Origin: Pseudomonas sp. TH31
GTDB lineage: Bacteria; Pseudomonadota; Gammaproteobacteria; Pseudomonadales; Pseudomonadaceae
DNA length: 64,000 bases
NCBI RefSeq assembly: GCF_016650815.1
Contig: NZ_JAEKEZ010000029.1
Location: forward strand, 558,001 to 622,000
Direction: 5' to 3'
Shown: piece by piece, positions 43,808-52,952 of the stretch
How the letters are laid out: every line of letters begins with the position of its first letter
How positions within the stretch are numbered: the stretch's first letter is position 1
Made by a program: the position numbers and the translations under genes
Notes under the pieces: generated by a model
What the model was told of the DNA's origin: nothing
The model's database searches: none
Seen by the model: the letters and a program-made list of their open reading frames with translations, nothing else

Positions 43808-44857
43808 TCAGGCCGTGGTTTTCTTCGGAGGTTCGGGGCTGGCGTCAAAGGTGTGCGGCGGGGCAACGTGCAGGGTGGTGACCGAGCCTTGTGCCGATAG
43901 CGAATACGTCACTTTGGAGATCAGCATGTCGTCATCAAAACCAAGTACCGGATCCTTGACCCGCACCAGGGTGTTGTGACGCCACAAATCACCGTTCGAT
44001 TGCCGCCAGCCCTGCACCTGATAGGTGGTGCTCAGCGCCCGGCCCATGCGGGTGGCGCTTTCCCAGTTGGCCCGTTGCTGCGCCAGTTCGAACGTCAGCT
44101 GCGTGCCTTCATTGATCACCGTGGTGCGCCGACGCTTGAAGCTCAAGTCCGCCGCGACTGATTCAACCTCGCTGACCGCCGCCCCGCTCTTGGTGTCGGT
44201 CCCCTTGTGCTGACCGATCACCCGATATTCGGAGAACACCTGGCTGTAATCCATCGGCGCGTTGGCCGACAGAATATTCTTGCACAGTTCCAGCGCATCG
44301 CTGGCCCGGCCTCCGCTGCCTGGCCGGGCCAGCACCAGCCGCCCCTGGGCGTCATCGGTGGAGAACACCCGGAACAATGACAGTAAGCGATCGATGGATT
44401 GGAACACCGTTTCCCCCGGCACAATCGTGTGACTGCTGAGCCGGGTGGTCTCGGGAATCTCGCTGACCACATACAGGCTGTAGTTCATCGCCAGCGCTTC
44501 GACGATGCTCAACAACGACTGTCCGTGCCACTGATTCGGGCGATTGGTCGCGGCGCAATCCACCAGATCCTGGGTGTTCGAGCTGCCTTCGATGCTCAGG
44601 CTGATCTGCCGTCCGTCATAGCTGATCGGGGCCTTGAACACGTAGCCGGTGAGGACCAGATCCTTGCCGATCCGCACTTCGCAGGCGTCCCCGGGCTTGA
44701 TCCGCTGATCCACGGTCTGCCCCGGCCATTGCCAGGTGATGTTGAGTTTGAACGTGCGGAACTGGCGCTCCAGATCCGCGCTGATTTCCACGCTTTTCCA
44801 GCCGCCGTATTCCAGCCCACCGACGGTGAGCGTGACGCGGTTGTCCATCTCGTTCAT
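43808..44857 (-). CDS. Mu gpP/gp44-like baseplate hub protein
   Basis: A 349-residue hub protein equivalent to T4 gp27 / P2 gpD. The N-terminus DNRVTLTVGGLEYGGWKSVE, then KPGDACEVRIGKDLVLTGYV, and the central GQSLLSIVEALAMNYSLYV are family features. The start is ATG at 44857 with GGGAGTGAGCC before it. It follows the gpN-like gene directly. Confidence 0.86.
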   Translation of the reverse strand: MNEMDNRVTLTVGGLEYGGWKSVEISADLERQFRTFKLNITWQWPGQTVDQRIKPGDACEVRIGKDLVLTGYVFKAPISYDGRQISLSIEGSSNTQDLVDCAATNRPNQWHGQSLLSIVEALAMNYSLYVVSEIPETTRLSSHTIVPGETVFQSIDRLLSLFRVFSTDDAQGRLVLARPGSGGRASDALELCKNILSANAPMDYSQVFSEYRVIGQHKGTDTKSGAAVSEVESVAADLSFKRRRTTVINEGTQLTFELAQQRANWESATRMGRALSTTYQVQGWRQSNGDLWRHNTLVRVKDPVLGFDDDMLISKVTYSLSAQGSVTTLHVAPPHTFDASPEPPKKTTA

Positions 44858-44860
44858 GGC

Positions 44861-46096
44861 TCACTCCCCGGAGACTTTCACGGCGTTCGGCAAGAACCCC
44901 GGATGGGCAATGCCGTTGCTCTGGGTCACTTCGTCGACCCGTGTAGCATCGGCAAATTGCTTGTAGGCCACGACCAACGCCGGAAGGCTGTCCTGGAAAG
45001 ACTTGTTGACCTGTCGCACACCGGACGACGCCACCGCTTTGAGGTGCGCGATCAGCGCCTGCTTCACATCGTCGATGGCTTGGTAATGCGCGGGGCCCGC
45101 CTTGTCCAGCATCGGGTTGATCGCTGCGGCCAATGCCTTTTGCAACACTTGCAGATCGTTAATGACCGGTACTTCGTCACGGTTGACCGGTTGCGTCGCC
45201 TGTTGCTCCAGAGACGGTGTCGACGGTGTCTTCACCGGCTTGGTGGCCACCGGCATCGACGCGACAAATTGCGCCACTTTGACCAACAGCGTGTCCTGCA
45301 CCAGATCGGCCACGGCTTGCGCCGCGGCGGTGGTGTCCTTACCGGTGGTGAGCTTCGGCGCATCGGCCTTGCGGATGTCTTCGAGTTGTTGGGAGACGTC
45401 GGCAATCACGCCACGATAACCCTCCTTCGCGAACGCCTTGAGCGACTTGATATCGCCGAGCAAGCCTTTGAATTGCGCCGCCACCTCCTTGGGCAACTCC
45501 TTGACCGCTTTGACCAGTTCGGTGACCTGCCGGTATTGCTCGATCAGCGGTTTGAGCTGTTCCTTGATCACCTCATACACTCCGGTGAGGCTGTTGCGTA
45601 GATTGGCGATGCCGATCCGCGCCGCCTTGATCAGGGTCATCGCCTGTTCAAAGCGCGCCACCGCCGCCCCCAGCAACGTATCGGCTTTGGCCAGCAACAC
45701 CTTTTGCGTACTGACGGTCGCGGTCGGAAACGGCAGCGGCTGATCGGGGTAGAACTTCAGGGCGAAGGTCACCAGCCCGCCGTCCTGGCGGGTGTGGGTC
45801 ATGTCGCATTCGCCAACCTTGACCTGTAACCGGCCCAACCACGGATGCACCAGCTCACCACTGCCCTGCTCCAGCGCCTTGAGCAGCTTGTCGCGCTGTT
45901 CCAGGCAATCGGGGCCGACAATGAACGCCGTCAGATCATGGGTCTTGGCCTGCTGGCCCAGGTCCTCGAAAAACGGCAGGTCGCGTTGCGGATATTCGTG
46001 CAACTGACCTTTACGACCCACCGGGGTTTTCGCCTGGTCGATCCAGAAACCGACACCGCGAAAGGATGCCGGCAGCAAACGGTCACGCCAGTTCAT
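44861..46096 (-). CDS. Mu gpN-like tail protein with DNA-circularization N domain
   Basis: A 411-residue protein. The N-terminal domain (MNWRDRLLPASFRGVGFWID, then GRKGQLHEYPQRDLPFFEDL) is the 'DNA circularization protein N' family found in Mu-type contractile tails. The C-terminal two thirds are helical. In the sequence as given it is joined in frame to the tape measure, but AGGAGG stands six bases before the ATG at 46096, and a one-base correction at ~46153 makes the tape measure stop at 46083. I therefore call two genes. Confidence 0.82.
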   Translation of the reverse strand: MNWRDRLLPASFRGVGFWIDQAKTPVGRKGQLHEYPQRDLPFFEDLGQQAKTHDLTAFIVGPDCLEQRDKLLKALEQGSGELVHPWLGRLQVKVGECDMTHTRQDGGLVTFALKFYPDQPLPFPTATVSTQKVLLAKADTLLGAAVARFEQAMTLIKAARIGIANLRNSLTGVYEVIKEQLKPLIEQYRQVTELVKAVKELPKEVAAQFKGLLGDIKSLKAFAKEGYRGVIADVSQQLEDIRKADAPKLTTGKDTTAAAQAVADLVQDTLLVKVAQFVASMPVATKPVKTPSTPSLEQQATQPVNRDEVPVINDLQVLQKALAAAINPMLDKAGPAHYQAIDDVKQALIAHLKAVASSGVRQVNKSFQDSLPALVVAYKQFADATRVDEVTQSNGIAHPGFLPNAVKVSGE

Positions 46097-47974
46097 TGGA
46101 GCCTCCTGCAGAGAGCGAGCGATAGCCGATGCGCGAAGAAAGCGCCAGCCCTGGTTGGTTTGCGGTTGATCGGTACGCAGCCCGGCCGGCGCGTTTTCGA
46201 AGCGAACCGTCAGGCCACCCTCGAGTTGCGTGCGGTTGTTGGCGGCACTTTGCTGGATCAGCGCGCTGGAGTTTTGGGTCAACGAACCACCCTGCAATGC
46301 TCCGTTCGCCGCTGGCGTCGGGCTCGCACTAAAGAATGTCGGCGCCAGTTCACCTTTGCCTTCGGCATTGGTCTGACGCTGTGCTTCGGTCAGGCCTTCG
46401 ACTTTGCCGGTGACCTTCGCCACCAGCCCGGCGAAGCCGCCGTCGAAAAGCGCCTTGATCGGTGCGATCACGGTTTGCAGCTTCTGCCACAGCTCGCCGA
46501 ACCACTCGGTGATCGGTCCCCAGTTCTTGATGATCTGCCCAAGCGGTGTCCACTCGAACATCCCGTGCAGAAAGTCCAGCACCGGTGCGGCCAGCGCTTG
46601 CAACACGCCCCACAGCGCCGAAAACACTTCACTGATCGGCTGCCAGTTGGCCGCAATTTGCGTCATCGGGGACCACTCGAACACGCCGCTGAAGAAATCC
46701 TTGACCACTTGCGCCGAGGCTTGCAGAGCGGCCCACAGCGGATCGAAGAACGCACTGATGGCGCCCCAATTGTTGATGATCATCCCCAGCGGCGAGTAGT
46801 CGAACAGCGTGCCGAAGAAATCCTTGATGACCTGGGCCGCTGGCTGAAGGGCCGTCCAGATCGAACTGAAGAAACCGGTGATAGCGCCCCAGTTGTTGAT
46901 GATCATCCCCAGCGGCGAGTAGTCGAACAGCGTGCCGAAGAAATCCTTGATGACTTGGGCCGCCGGCTGAAGGGCCGTCCAGATCGAACTGAAGAAACCG
47001 GTGATAGCGCCCCAGTTGTTGATGATCATGCCCAACGGCGTCCAGTCGAATAGGCCTTTGAGGAAATCAATCACCGGCACCGTCAGGACCTTGAGCAATT
47101 CCCAGATCGCCGAGAACAGGCCGGTCAACCCGGCCCAGTTGTCGATGATCATCCCGTAAGGTGTCCAGGAAAAAGCCGTTTTCAGGTAACCCACCACCGT
47201 CAAGGTCACGGCTTTGATACCCTCCCATATACCGGAAAAGAACCCGGTAATCGGCCCCCAATTCGCGATCACCATGCCCAGCGGCGTCCAGCTGAACACC
47301 TTGCGTAGTACCGCCATCGCGCTCGCGGCGAAATTTTTTATGCCGCCCCAAAGGTTGACAAAGAACGCAGAAATCGGCGTCCAGTTGGCAATGATCAAAC
47401 CGGCGGCCAGGGCAACACCCATGGCAATCAGCATGATCGGATTGACCTTGAGCACCGAGCTCATCAGATCAAAAACCTGGGTCGCCCCGGTGACCGCCGT
47501 TTGCATTGCCGAGAACGCGATGGCGGCAGTCGCCAGCGTCTCGACCAGTTTCGGGTTGTCGGCAACCAGGCGCCCTACCCCCGTCAACAATGGCTCCAGC
47601 CCCACCACCAACGCGCCGACAGCGGGGGCCAATGCCGCGTCAATGGAGGCGGAAACCTTGCTCATCGAATCGCTGAAGACATTCATCGATTGCGCAGCGC
47701 TTTGGGGAGCATTCGGCATATCGACGCCTTTTGCAGCCTCACCGACCTCGGCCAGCTTGCCCTTGAACGCGTCGGACGCCTTGATCCCCTCCACGAACGG
47801 CGTGATCACACTGCCGCCCTTGAACAGACCGCTGATATCCAGTTTGCCGAGGCCGGCCCGTTCAAGGTTGTTTTTGAAGCTGTCGACCTTCGAGACGAGG
47901 GCTTTGAGCTTGGGTGACAGTTCATCGATGCCGGTCAACAGCACCGATTTTGTTATCGTGTTTTCGTCTGCCAT
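46083..47974 (-). CDS. Tape-measure protein of the Mu-like tail (3' end frameshifted as sequenced)
   Basis: A ~630-residue protein that sets tail length and acts as a scaffold for tube polymerisation. After a helical N-terminus there is a hydrophobic stretch (residues ~150-200), then eight repeats of about 41 residues built on NWGAITGFFSSIW-like units. A run PTPAANGALQGG precedes the C-terminus. Near 46153 a two-G run on the plus strand appears one base short; restoring it gives a C-terminus NPGLALSSRIGYRSLSAGG and a stop at 46083. Start ATG 47974 overlaps the stop of the frameshifted chaperone product. Confidence 0.82.
46781..47026. repeat. Tandem 123-bp repeat within the tape-measure gene
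   Basis: Two nearly identical 123-base units (41 codons) lie in tandem, differing at only a couple of bases; more diverged units continue on both sides. They encode consecutive repeats of the tape measure. Confidence 0.85.
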
Positions 47975-48401
47975 CACTGCACCTGCTGCATCGCATTGAT
48001 CCGTTGCGCGTGCTCCAGGGATTCGCGGAGCACATCCAGTGGCCTGGCCATCATCTGTTCGGGGTCAACCTTCCAGAACCAGGCCAGGTCATAGGCGACT
48101 GCGATCAGGTCGGTGATGGCTCCGACGCCGCACTCATGAAAAAACTCGCGACGGCCCAGCTCAATGCGTTGAGGTCAGCCAGGTCCAACTGGTTGACCGA
48201 CGACGGCGGGATACCAGCGCAGACCGCGATGTATTTGGCCGCGACGTCCATGTCGAGGCTGACCTCTTCGCTCTTGTCGATCTTGTACGGCAGCGCCTTG
48301 ATTGCCCGCACTTCCTGCACCGTCGGACGGCGCAGGTTGAGTTCGGTCAAAGGCTCGCCGTGAGCTTCGATCGCAACCTGAAGCTTCACGGCGCCGCTCA
48401 T
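47974..48401 (-). CDS. Mu gp41-like tail assembly chaperone with -1 frameshift extension
   Basis: The zero-frame product (48401-48105, 98 residues) is a tail assembly chaperone: LTELNLRRPTVQEVRAIKAL and VCAGIPPSSVNQLDLADLNA are family blocks. Near its end AGT TTT TTC ATG contains the slippery heptamer T TTT TTC (minus strand; plus 48138-48144) in the correct phase. A -1 slip gives a further 54 residues (HECGVGAITDLIAVAYDLAW...) to a TGA at 47976-47974 that overlaps the tape-measure ATG. The 142-residue long form matches the G/GT arrangement of lambda and E/E' of P2. This extension is too short to stand alone as a gene. Confidence 0.85.
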
Positions 48402-48745
48402 TGCCAGGTCCCCTTGATGCCTTCGAATTTCAGTTCGATGGTGGCGTCATCGCCTTTGGAAACCGGCTCTTCGATCAGGTAGGCACCGGCCAGTACGTAG
48501 ACTTTGCCGTTGCTGAATTCGCAGGTCACGGTCATGTCGGTGCCGGCGATCAGTTGCTTGAGCGGGAAGTCCGCGGTGTGCAGCGCCGTCACTTTGAACG
48601 ACGGTGCGACGTCGGTTTCCTTGTAGAAACCCGGTACGACGGTTTCGCGTTTGGTGGACATCAGTGGCGCTTCGCAGCCGCCGTTGATGGTCAGTTGAGC
48701 GCCGTCCACTTTGACGTAGCAGGTGCCCGCAATCAGTTGACCCAT
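48398..48745 (-). CDS. Mu gpM-like tail tube protein
   Basis: A 115-residue tube protein. MGQLIAGTCYVKVDGAQLTI and GFYKETDVAPSFKVTALHTA are typical of Mu-type tubes, which stack as hexameric rings inside the sheath. The start at 48745 drops ten upstream codons that run into the terminator-like region. It lies between the sheath and chaperone genes. Confidence 0.88.
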   Translation of the reverse strand: MGQLIAGTCYVKVDGAQLTINGGCEAPLMSTKRETVVPGFYKETDVAPSFKVTALHTADFPLKQLIAGTDMTVTCEFSNGKVYVLAGAYLIEEPVSKGDDATIELKFEGIKGTWQ

Positions 48746-48760
48746 GGTGTTTCTCCCTTC

Positions 48761-48787
48761 AAATAAAAAGCCCACGCGGGGTGGGCT
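48761..48787 (-). terminator. Intrinsic terminator between sheath and tube genes
   Basis: On the minus strand AGCCCAC/GTGGGCT with a 5-base loop is followed by TTTTTATTT. It lies in the gap between the sheath stop and the tube start. Confidence 0.75.
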
Positions 48788-48812
48788 GAAATCACATACT
48801 CAAACGCAGTTT

Positions 48813-50309
48813 TTAAGCGGCGGCGTCGTACTGCAGGCGGAATTGGTTGAGCAGTGCGAACACCCGCAGGCCGTTGATGTAATCCGGCGGGAACAGCACG
48901 TTGACCCGGCTCGGGTCCTGCACGTCGCGCTCGACAATCAGGTGCTCGGCGAACAGCTCGGCGTTTTCCACGTGGCCTTCCAGTTCGAGTTTGGCGTACT
49001 GGGCAATCAGTTCACCGCGAATGGTGCTCGGGGTGACGATTGGCTGGCCGGCGCCGAAACGGGTGCCGTCGGAGGCCAGTTTGTGGCGACCGTATTTGCT
49101 GGTGATCACGCTTTGCAGACGACGCACGATAAACGCCGACTGGTGCATGGTTTCACTGTCCAGGTAGGAGTTGTCAGCCTGGCCGTAAGCGTTTTTCTGA
49201 TAGGTGGTGATCGAACGCTGGATGCGCACGTAGCCACCTTCGTAGTACGCGGTGGCGATGCCGTAGTTGAGCAGCGACTGACGCTCGGTCAGGGTGAAAC
49301 GTTCGCTGGCCGGTGCCGGGTCAAGACCTGGCAGGCTGCCGCTTTGCGTCGGACGGCTGGCGTCGGCGGAGATGAACACCGAGGTGCGCGCAGCCAGTGC
49401 CGCGGCCTGGACCCAGAACGGTTGTGGAACGCCCGGCTCCAGCGCCTGAATGGTCATGTGCTGGTCGTTGCGCACCTGGCCTGCGGCAACCAATGTGCCG
49501 AGGGTGCCGCGCTTGGCGCTGTAGACGTGACCGAACAGTTGCTTGGCCCAGGACCAACGACCGGTGCTGTCATCCATGACGGCTTGCCAGGTGTTGAGGG
49601 TGCTCAGATCCGAGAACGGCATGCAGATGAACTCGAACGGCTCATCGCCCAGCGCCGCCACGGCAGCGACCTGGTCCGGCACACCGACGCCGCCGGTCAT
49701 GGCGGTAACAGCAGCGGTCAGGCCGGCTGGGGTTTCTTCGCCGTTGCTCTTGCCCAGGCGATTGAATTGCAGGCTGATGTCGTTGCCGCTGTCGCCGGTC
49801 CATTTGGCGCTCAGGGTCACGACACCGTCGGCCGCAACCGCAGACAGCGGCAGGTCCGCCGAGGCATTGATTTTCAGCGCCAGCGCGGTGGCTGCTTGAG
49901 CCGCGGTGAAACCGCTGACGATGGACGCCTGAACGCGAACGCCGCCGACGTACAGGTTGAGCACTCCGCTTTGGGTCGCTGCGCCGGTCAGGGTCACCAC
50001 ACCCTTGGCAATGCTGCCGGTGGTGTTGTGCAGCGGCAGGCACCAGATCTCGCCGATCGGGTCGGTCTTGCGCCAGGTTTCGTACATCGAGGCCAGCATC
50101 GAGCCTTGGCCGCCAATGCTCTTGGCCAGTGCAACGCTGGACACCAGCACCAGCTTGCCGACGTCGGCCGGGGCGATGTTGTCGTTGACCTGGGCGACGA
50201 TCAACCGGCGCATGGCCGACGACGCGCTATTGGCTGCCGAATTGTCCATCTCGGCGTAGAACAGCGGAACACGAATGTCCGCGGGGATGTTGCTGAATCC
50301 GATCGCCAT
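48813..50309 (-). CDS. Mu gpL-like contractile tail sheath protein
   Basis: A 498-residue sheath subunit. The N-terminus (MAIGFSNIPADIRVPLFYAE) is that of Mu gpL-type sheaths; the variable outer domain is in the middle and the conserved contractile core is C-terminal (RRLQSVITSKYGRHKLASDG, then LFPPDYINGLRVFALLNQFR). The length is normal and the frame is intact. The start overlaps the DUF2635 stop (TAATG), indicating translational coupling. Confidence 0.93.
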   Translation of the reverse strand: MAIGFSNIPADIRVPLFYAEMDNSAANSASSAMRRLIVAQVNDNIAPADVGKLVLVSSVALAKSIGGQGSMLASMYETWRKTDPIGEIWCLPLHNTTGSIAKGVVTLTGAATQSGVLNLYVGGVRVQASIVSGFTAAQAATALALKINASADLPLSAVAADGVVTLSAKWTGDSGNDISLQFNRLGKSNGEETPAGLTAAVTAMTGGVGVPDQVAAVAALGDEPFEFICMPFSDLSTLNTWQAVMDDSTGRWSWAKQLFGHVYSAKRGTLGTLVAAGQVRNDQHMTIQALEPGVPQPFWVQAAALAARTSVFISADASRPTQSGSLPGLDPAPASERFTLTERQSLLNYGIATAYYEGGYVRIQRSITTYQKNAYGQADNSYLDSETMHQSAFIVRRLQSVITSKYGRHKLASDGTRFGAGQPIVTPSTIRGELIAQYAKLELEGHVENAELFAEHLIVERDVQDPSRVNVLFPPDYINGLRVFALLNQFRLQYDAAA

Positions 50310-50491
50310 TATTTGGCTCCCTGTGGTTTTGCCGCTTTCACGGCTTTGGTAGTGATATCGCCATCGGCCAAACGTCGACGCCACCAGGCGTTGTCCGGCA
50401 CTTCACGGCCCTCGAGGGGCAACAGATCGCCCGCTTCCGGGTCCGGCACGACACGGCCAGGGGCCGGCAGCACGGTGATGCGTTTGCTCAT
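50309..50491 (-). CDS. DUF2635 small phage protein (Mu gp38-like)
   Basis: A 60-residue protein: ITVLPAPGRVVPDPEAGDLL, then GREVPDNAWWRRRLADGDI. This is the DUF2635 pattern found just before the sheath gene in Mu-like tails. Its function is not established. Confidence 0.87.
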   Translation of the reverse strand: MSKRITVLPAPGRVVPDPEAGDLLPLEGREVPDNAWWRRRLADGDITTKAVKAAKPQGAK

Positions 50492-51069
50492 GGGGTTACA
50501 TCTCCAGAGAAAGTCAGTTCCAGGCGCCCGTCGGGCCCTGGGCGTTTCAGATTGGGGTCGGCCGGATCGATCGCATCGACCCGCACGGTGACCCCGGTAA
50601 AGGACGACAAACCGTCCAGTTCACGCTCGTGCCAGCTCTCCGCGGGTTGCCCCGGCAGATTGCGGCCAAGCTGGAATTCAGTGAAAAAGCGCAAGCGGTA
50701 CAACGCACGGCTGCTGATGGAAACCAGCTCGCCGCCTTCGTATTCGATGGCCTCGTAGTCAGTTCCGGGCTTGAAACCCACCAGTGCGCGCCACAGTTCG
50801 GCGCGCAGGTCGTGCAACAGATCCAGCGCTTTTGTAGCGTCGGTGGTGTCGAGCACCAGGGTCACTTCGAAGCGGTCGCGGATCGGTTGCAGGGACAGGT
50901 TTTGCGCCAGGCTTTTGCTGGCCACGTCGGCGATGGGGACGACGTAGGCGCAAGGCGTGGTGAGCGGGTTGTTGGCTTGCAGAGTGGCGAGGTCGATGCC
51001 GGCGGCGATTCGATTGGCCAGGGTTGGGCATTGCTCACGCAACTGCGTGAGGATCGGAGTGATCTTCAT
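50488..51069 (-). CDS. Mu gp37-like tail protein (putative tail terminator)
   Basis: A 193-residue protein in the position of Mu gp37, the first gene of the Mu-like tail block. MKITPILTQLREQCPTLANR and DRFEVTLVLDTTDATKALDL are recognisable. It may cap the end of the tail tube. The start at 51069 avoids an upstream extension that runs through REP sequence; GGAGCACCTCC lies before the ATG. Confidence 0.75.
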   Translation of the reverse strand: MKITPILTQLREQCPTLANRIAAGIDLATLQANNPLTTPCAYVVPIADVASKSLAQNLSLQPIRDRFEVTLVLDTTDATKALDLLHDLRAELWRALVGFKPGTDYEAIEYEGGELVSISSRALYRLRFFTEFQLGRNLPGQPAESWHERELDGLSSFTGVTVRVDAIDPADPNLKRPGPDGRLELTFSGDVTP

Positions 51070-51105
51070 GGAGGTGCTCCATAATTTTATGAAAGGCGCT
51101 GCTCG

Positions 51106-51328
51106 TGTAGGAGCTGAGCTTGCTCGCGATGGCGGTGAGTCAGGCGACATTGCTGCTGGATATGCCGGCCTCTTCGCGAGCAGGCTCGCTCCCACAGGGG
51201 ATCTCGGTTCAATGCAGGTTCTGAGCCTGACGCGGAGCAAACTGTGGGCTTGCGCGCGAAAGCGGTGGGTCTGGTGATATCGATGTTGGATAGGCTGCCG
51301 TCTTCGCGAGCAGGCTCGCTCCCACAGC
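51106..51328. repeat. REP elements (family A) between the two tail modules
   Basis: A complete inverted pair (51106-51197) is followed by a partial one whose left arm has lost its outer part (51241-51328). They fill the ~270-base gap between the P2-like gpD gene and the first Mu-like gene. Confidence 0.83.
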
Positions 51329-51337
51329 GGCTTTGCG

Positions 51338-52354
51338 TCAGGCCTTGGCGTCGAGGCAGGTCGCTTCGATCTTGCAGCGATAGCTGTCTTTGCGATCGCC
51401 GCTGGCGGTGACCTTGTCGATCGACCAGCGACCGCGCATGAAGTCCGGCCAGGTGGGGTCCAGCAGTACGATGCCTTCGGCGGACAATTGCGGATTGCCA
51501 GGGCAGTCGATCTTCACCTTGAGCGCTTCGCGCATCATCCGGCGGGTTTCACCTTCGGCGGCGGCCTTGGCGTCGTCGGCACTCTGATAGCGTTGACGCA
51601 GGGTCTTGAACGGCGCGATCCCGCTCTGCTCCTCGCGCACTTTTCCAGCCGCCGCGTCCCACCACGTGGTCTTGCACCCCTGGTATTTCGCCCGGGCGGT
51701 TTCATCCAGGATGGCGGAGATAAAGGCGTTATCACCTGGGCGATTATTGGTCGTCACCGACAGTTTGATGGTGGGCAGCACTTTGCCCGACAACGACTTC
51801 GCCTGCCCTTTTCGCGCCAACACATACAGCTCGTTGACTGGCTTGGCGACGGCGTCATGGATCCAGGCCAACCGGGTCAGGAAACCCATATCGGTTTCGT
51901 TGGACTGATCGATGTGCGCGATTTTCATCAGCGACAGCTCCGGGGCTACACGAGGAGAAAAGCCGTGCCTGGATGTCAATTCACGAAATAGCGCGCCCAA
52001 GGTCGTCGGACCATGACTGACTGATCGGCGCTGCTTGAAACCGGTCTGGTCCGCCGCACTGAACGGCGCCGCCATGGCCACCAGCGTCAGTCGCAGGGGA
52101 AATAACGTCGGCGTCAGCCGGGTAATGACGAACTGGCCTTTATCCACCAGCCCAGACTCCAGATAACCGACCTGCAGGCCAATTTTTCCACCCAGGCTGG
52201 GTAGCCCTTCAAGCCCTTCCAGACTGATCGTAAGGGTCAGTTGATCGGACTCGATCCCCGCCGCATCGACGTGCGTCCAGGAAAGCAATCGTTCGTTGAG
52301 CAGCGCAGCATTTGCGCCGTAAATTTCCACCGAAGGAGTGAAACCCAGTGACAT
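51338..52354 (-). CDS. P2 gpD-like late control/baseplate hub protein
   Basis: A 338-residue hub protein of the contractile-tail gpD family. Family blocks are VDAAGIESDQLTLTISLEG, GQFVITRLTPTLFPLRLTLV, and FLTRLAWIHDAVAKPVNELY in the central part. It closes the P2-like module, as PA0628 does in R-pyocins. In R-pyocins the lysin gene comes next; here the whole Mu-like module stands in between. Confidence 0.9.
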   Translation of the reverse strand: MSLGFTPSVEIYGANAALLNERLLSWTHVDAAGIESDQLTLTISLEGLEGLPSLGGKIGLQVGYLESGLVDKGQFVITRLTPTLFPLRLTLVAMAAPFSAADQTGFKQRRSVSHGPTTLGALFRELTSRHGFSPRVAPELSLMKIAHIDQSNETDMGFLTRLAWIHDAVAKPVNELYVLARKGQAKSLSGKVLPTIKLSVTTNNRPGDNAFISAILDETARAKYQGCKTTWWDAAAGKVREEQSGIAPFKTLRQRYQSADDAKAAAEGETRRMMREALKVKIDCPGNPQLSAEGIVLLDPTWPDFMRGRWSIDKVTASGDRKDSYRCKIEATCLDAKA

Positions 52355-52363
52355 GCAGCCTCC

Positions 52364-52576
52364 TTAATCCCAGGCCGAAACCGGTGTGGGTGCAACGGGT
52401 TTTGAATCCACTTCCGGCAGCACAACCCACACCCCCGCCGGTAATACCGGGGCATATTCAGCCAACCCCGGATTGAGACGCCAAAGCGCTGCCTCGACGG
52501 CATCGTCACAACGCTCCAGCTCGCGGTACAGCAACAGATTCACTGAATCACCAGCAATACTCCGAACCCTACGCAT
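52364..52576 (-). CDS. P2 gpX-like tail protein
   Basis: A 70-residue protein of the tail X family: RSIAGDSVNLLLYRELERCD then ALWRLNPGLAEYAPVLPAGV and VVLPE, a LysM-like fold. It overlaps the gpU-like gene by eight bases and precedes gpD, as in P2 and R-pyocins. Confidence 0.88.
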   Translation of the reverse strand: MRRVRSIAGDSVNLLLYRELERCDDAVEAALWRLNPGLAEYAPVLPAGVWVVLPEVDSKPVAPTPVSAWD

Positions 52577-52952
52577 TGGCGAACTCCGTCAAATCGATGA
52601 TCCAATCGACCACCATCGCAGTGCCGTCATCAATGATGAAGGACTGGGTTTCCGACACATTGGTTATTTGCCACAAGCCCCAATTGCGGCCGATGCCGTC
52701 AACCAGGGGCAACGGGATGCGCAAGGCCTGCAACGTACGCAGCTCATCAAGCCGATCCATGGCGGTCGCGTACATCGACTTGCCGGTTATCTTCAGTACT
52801 TGCAGGCCTTGGCCAACCTGACTGGACTTGGGTTTACTGGTAAGGATGTCGATGCTCTTCCAGCCGCCATCCGACGTGTGAACCAAGTTGTTGTAAGCGA
52901 AGTTTCTGGACAGCCCGAAGATGAAACTGCCCAAGGCCATTTGCTGACGCAT
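52569..52952 (-). CDS. P2 gpU-like tail protein
   Basis: A 127-residue protein of the P2 GpU family: MALGSFIFGLSRNFAYNNLV, KSSQVGQGLQVLKITGKSMY and GIGRNWGLWQITNVSE are typical. It acts in tail completion or baseplate assembly. The ATG at 52952 overlaps the tape-measure stop (TGATG), with GGAGG upstream. Confidence 0.9.
   Translation of the reverse strand: MRQQMALGSFIFGLSRNFAYNNLVHTSDGGWKSIDILTSKPKSSQVGQGLQVLKITGKSMYATAMDRLDELRTLQALRIPLPLVDGIGRNWGLWQITNVSETQSFIIDDGTAMVVDWIIDLTEFANA

Noticed and set aside
48744..50591. Long plus-strand open frame (615 codons) opposite the Mu-like sheath
   Set aside because: It is the mirror of a clear sheath gene; its protein is rich in Gly, Arg, Val and His with no recognisable domain, as expected for antisense frames in high-GC DNA.
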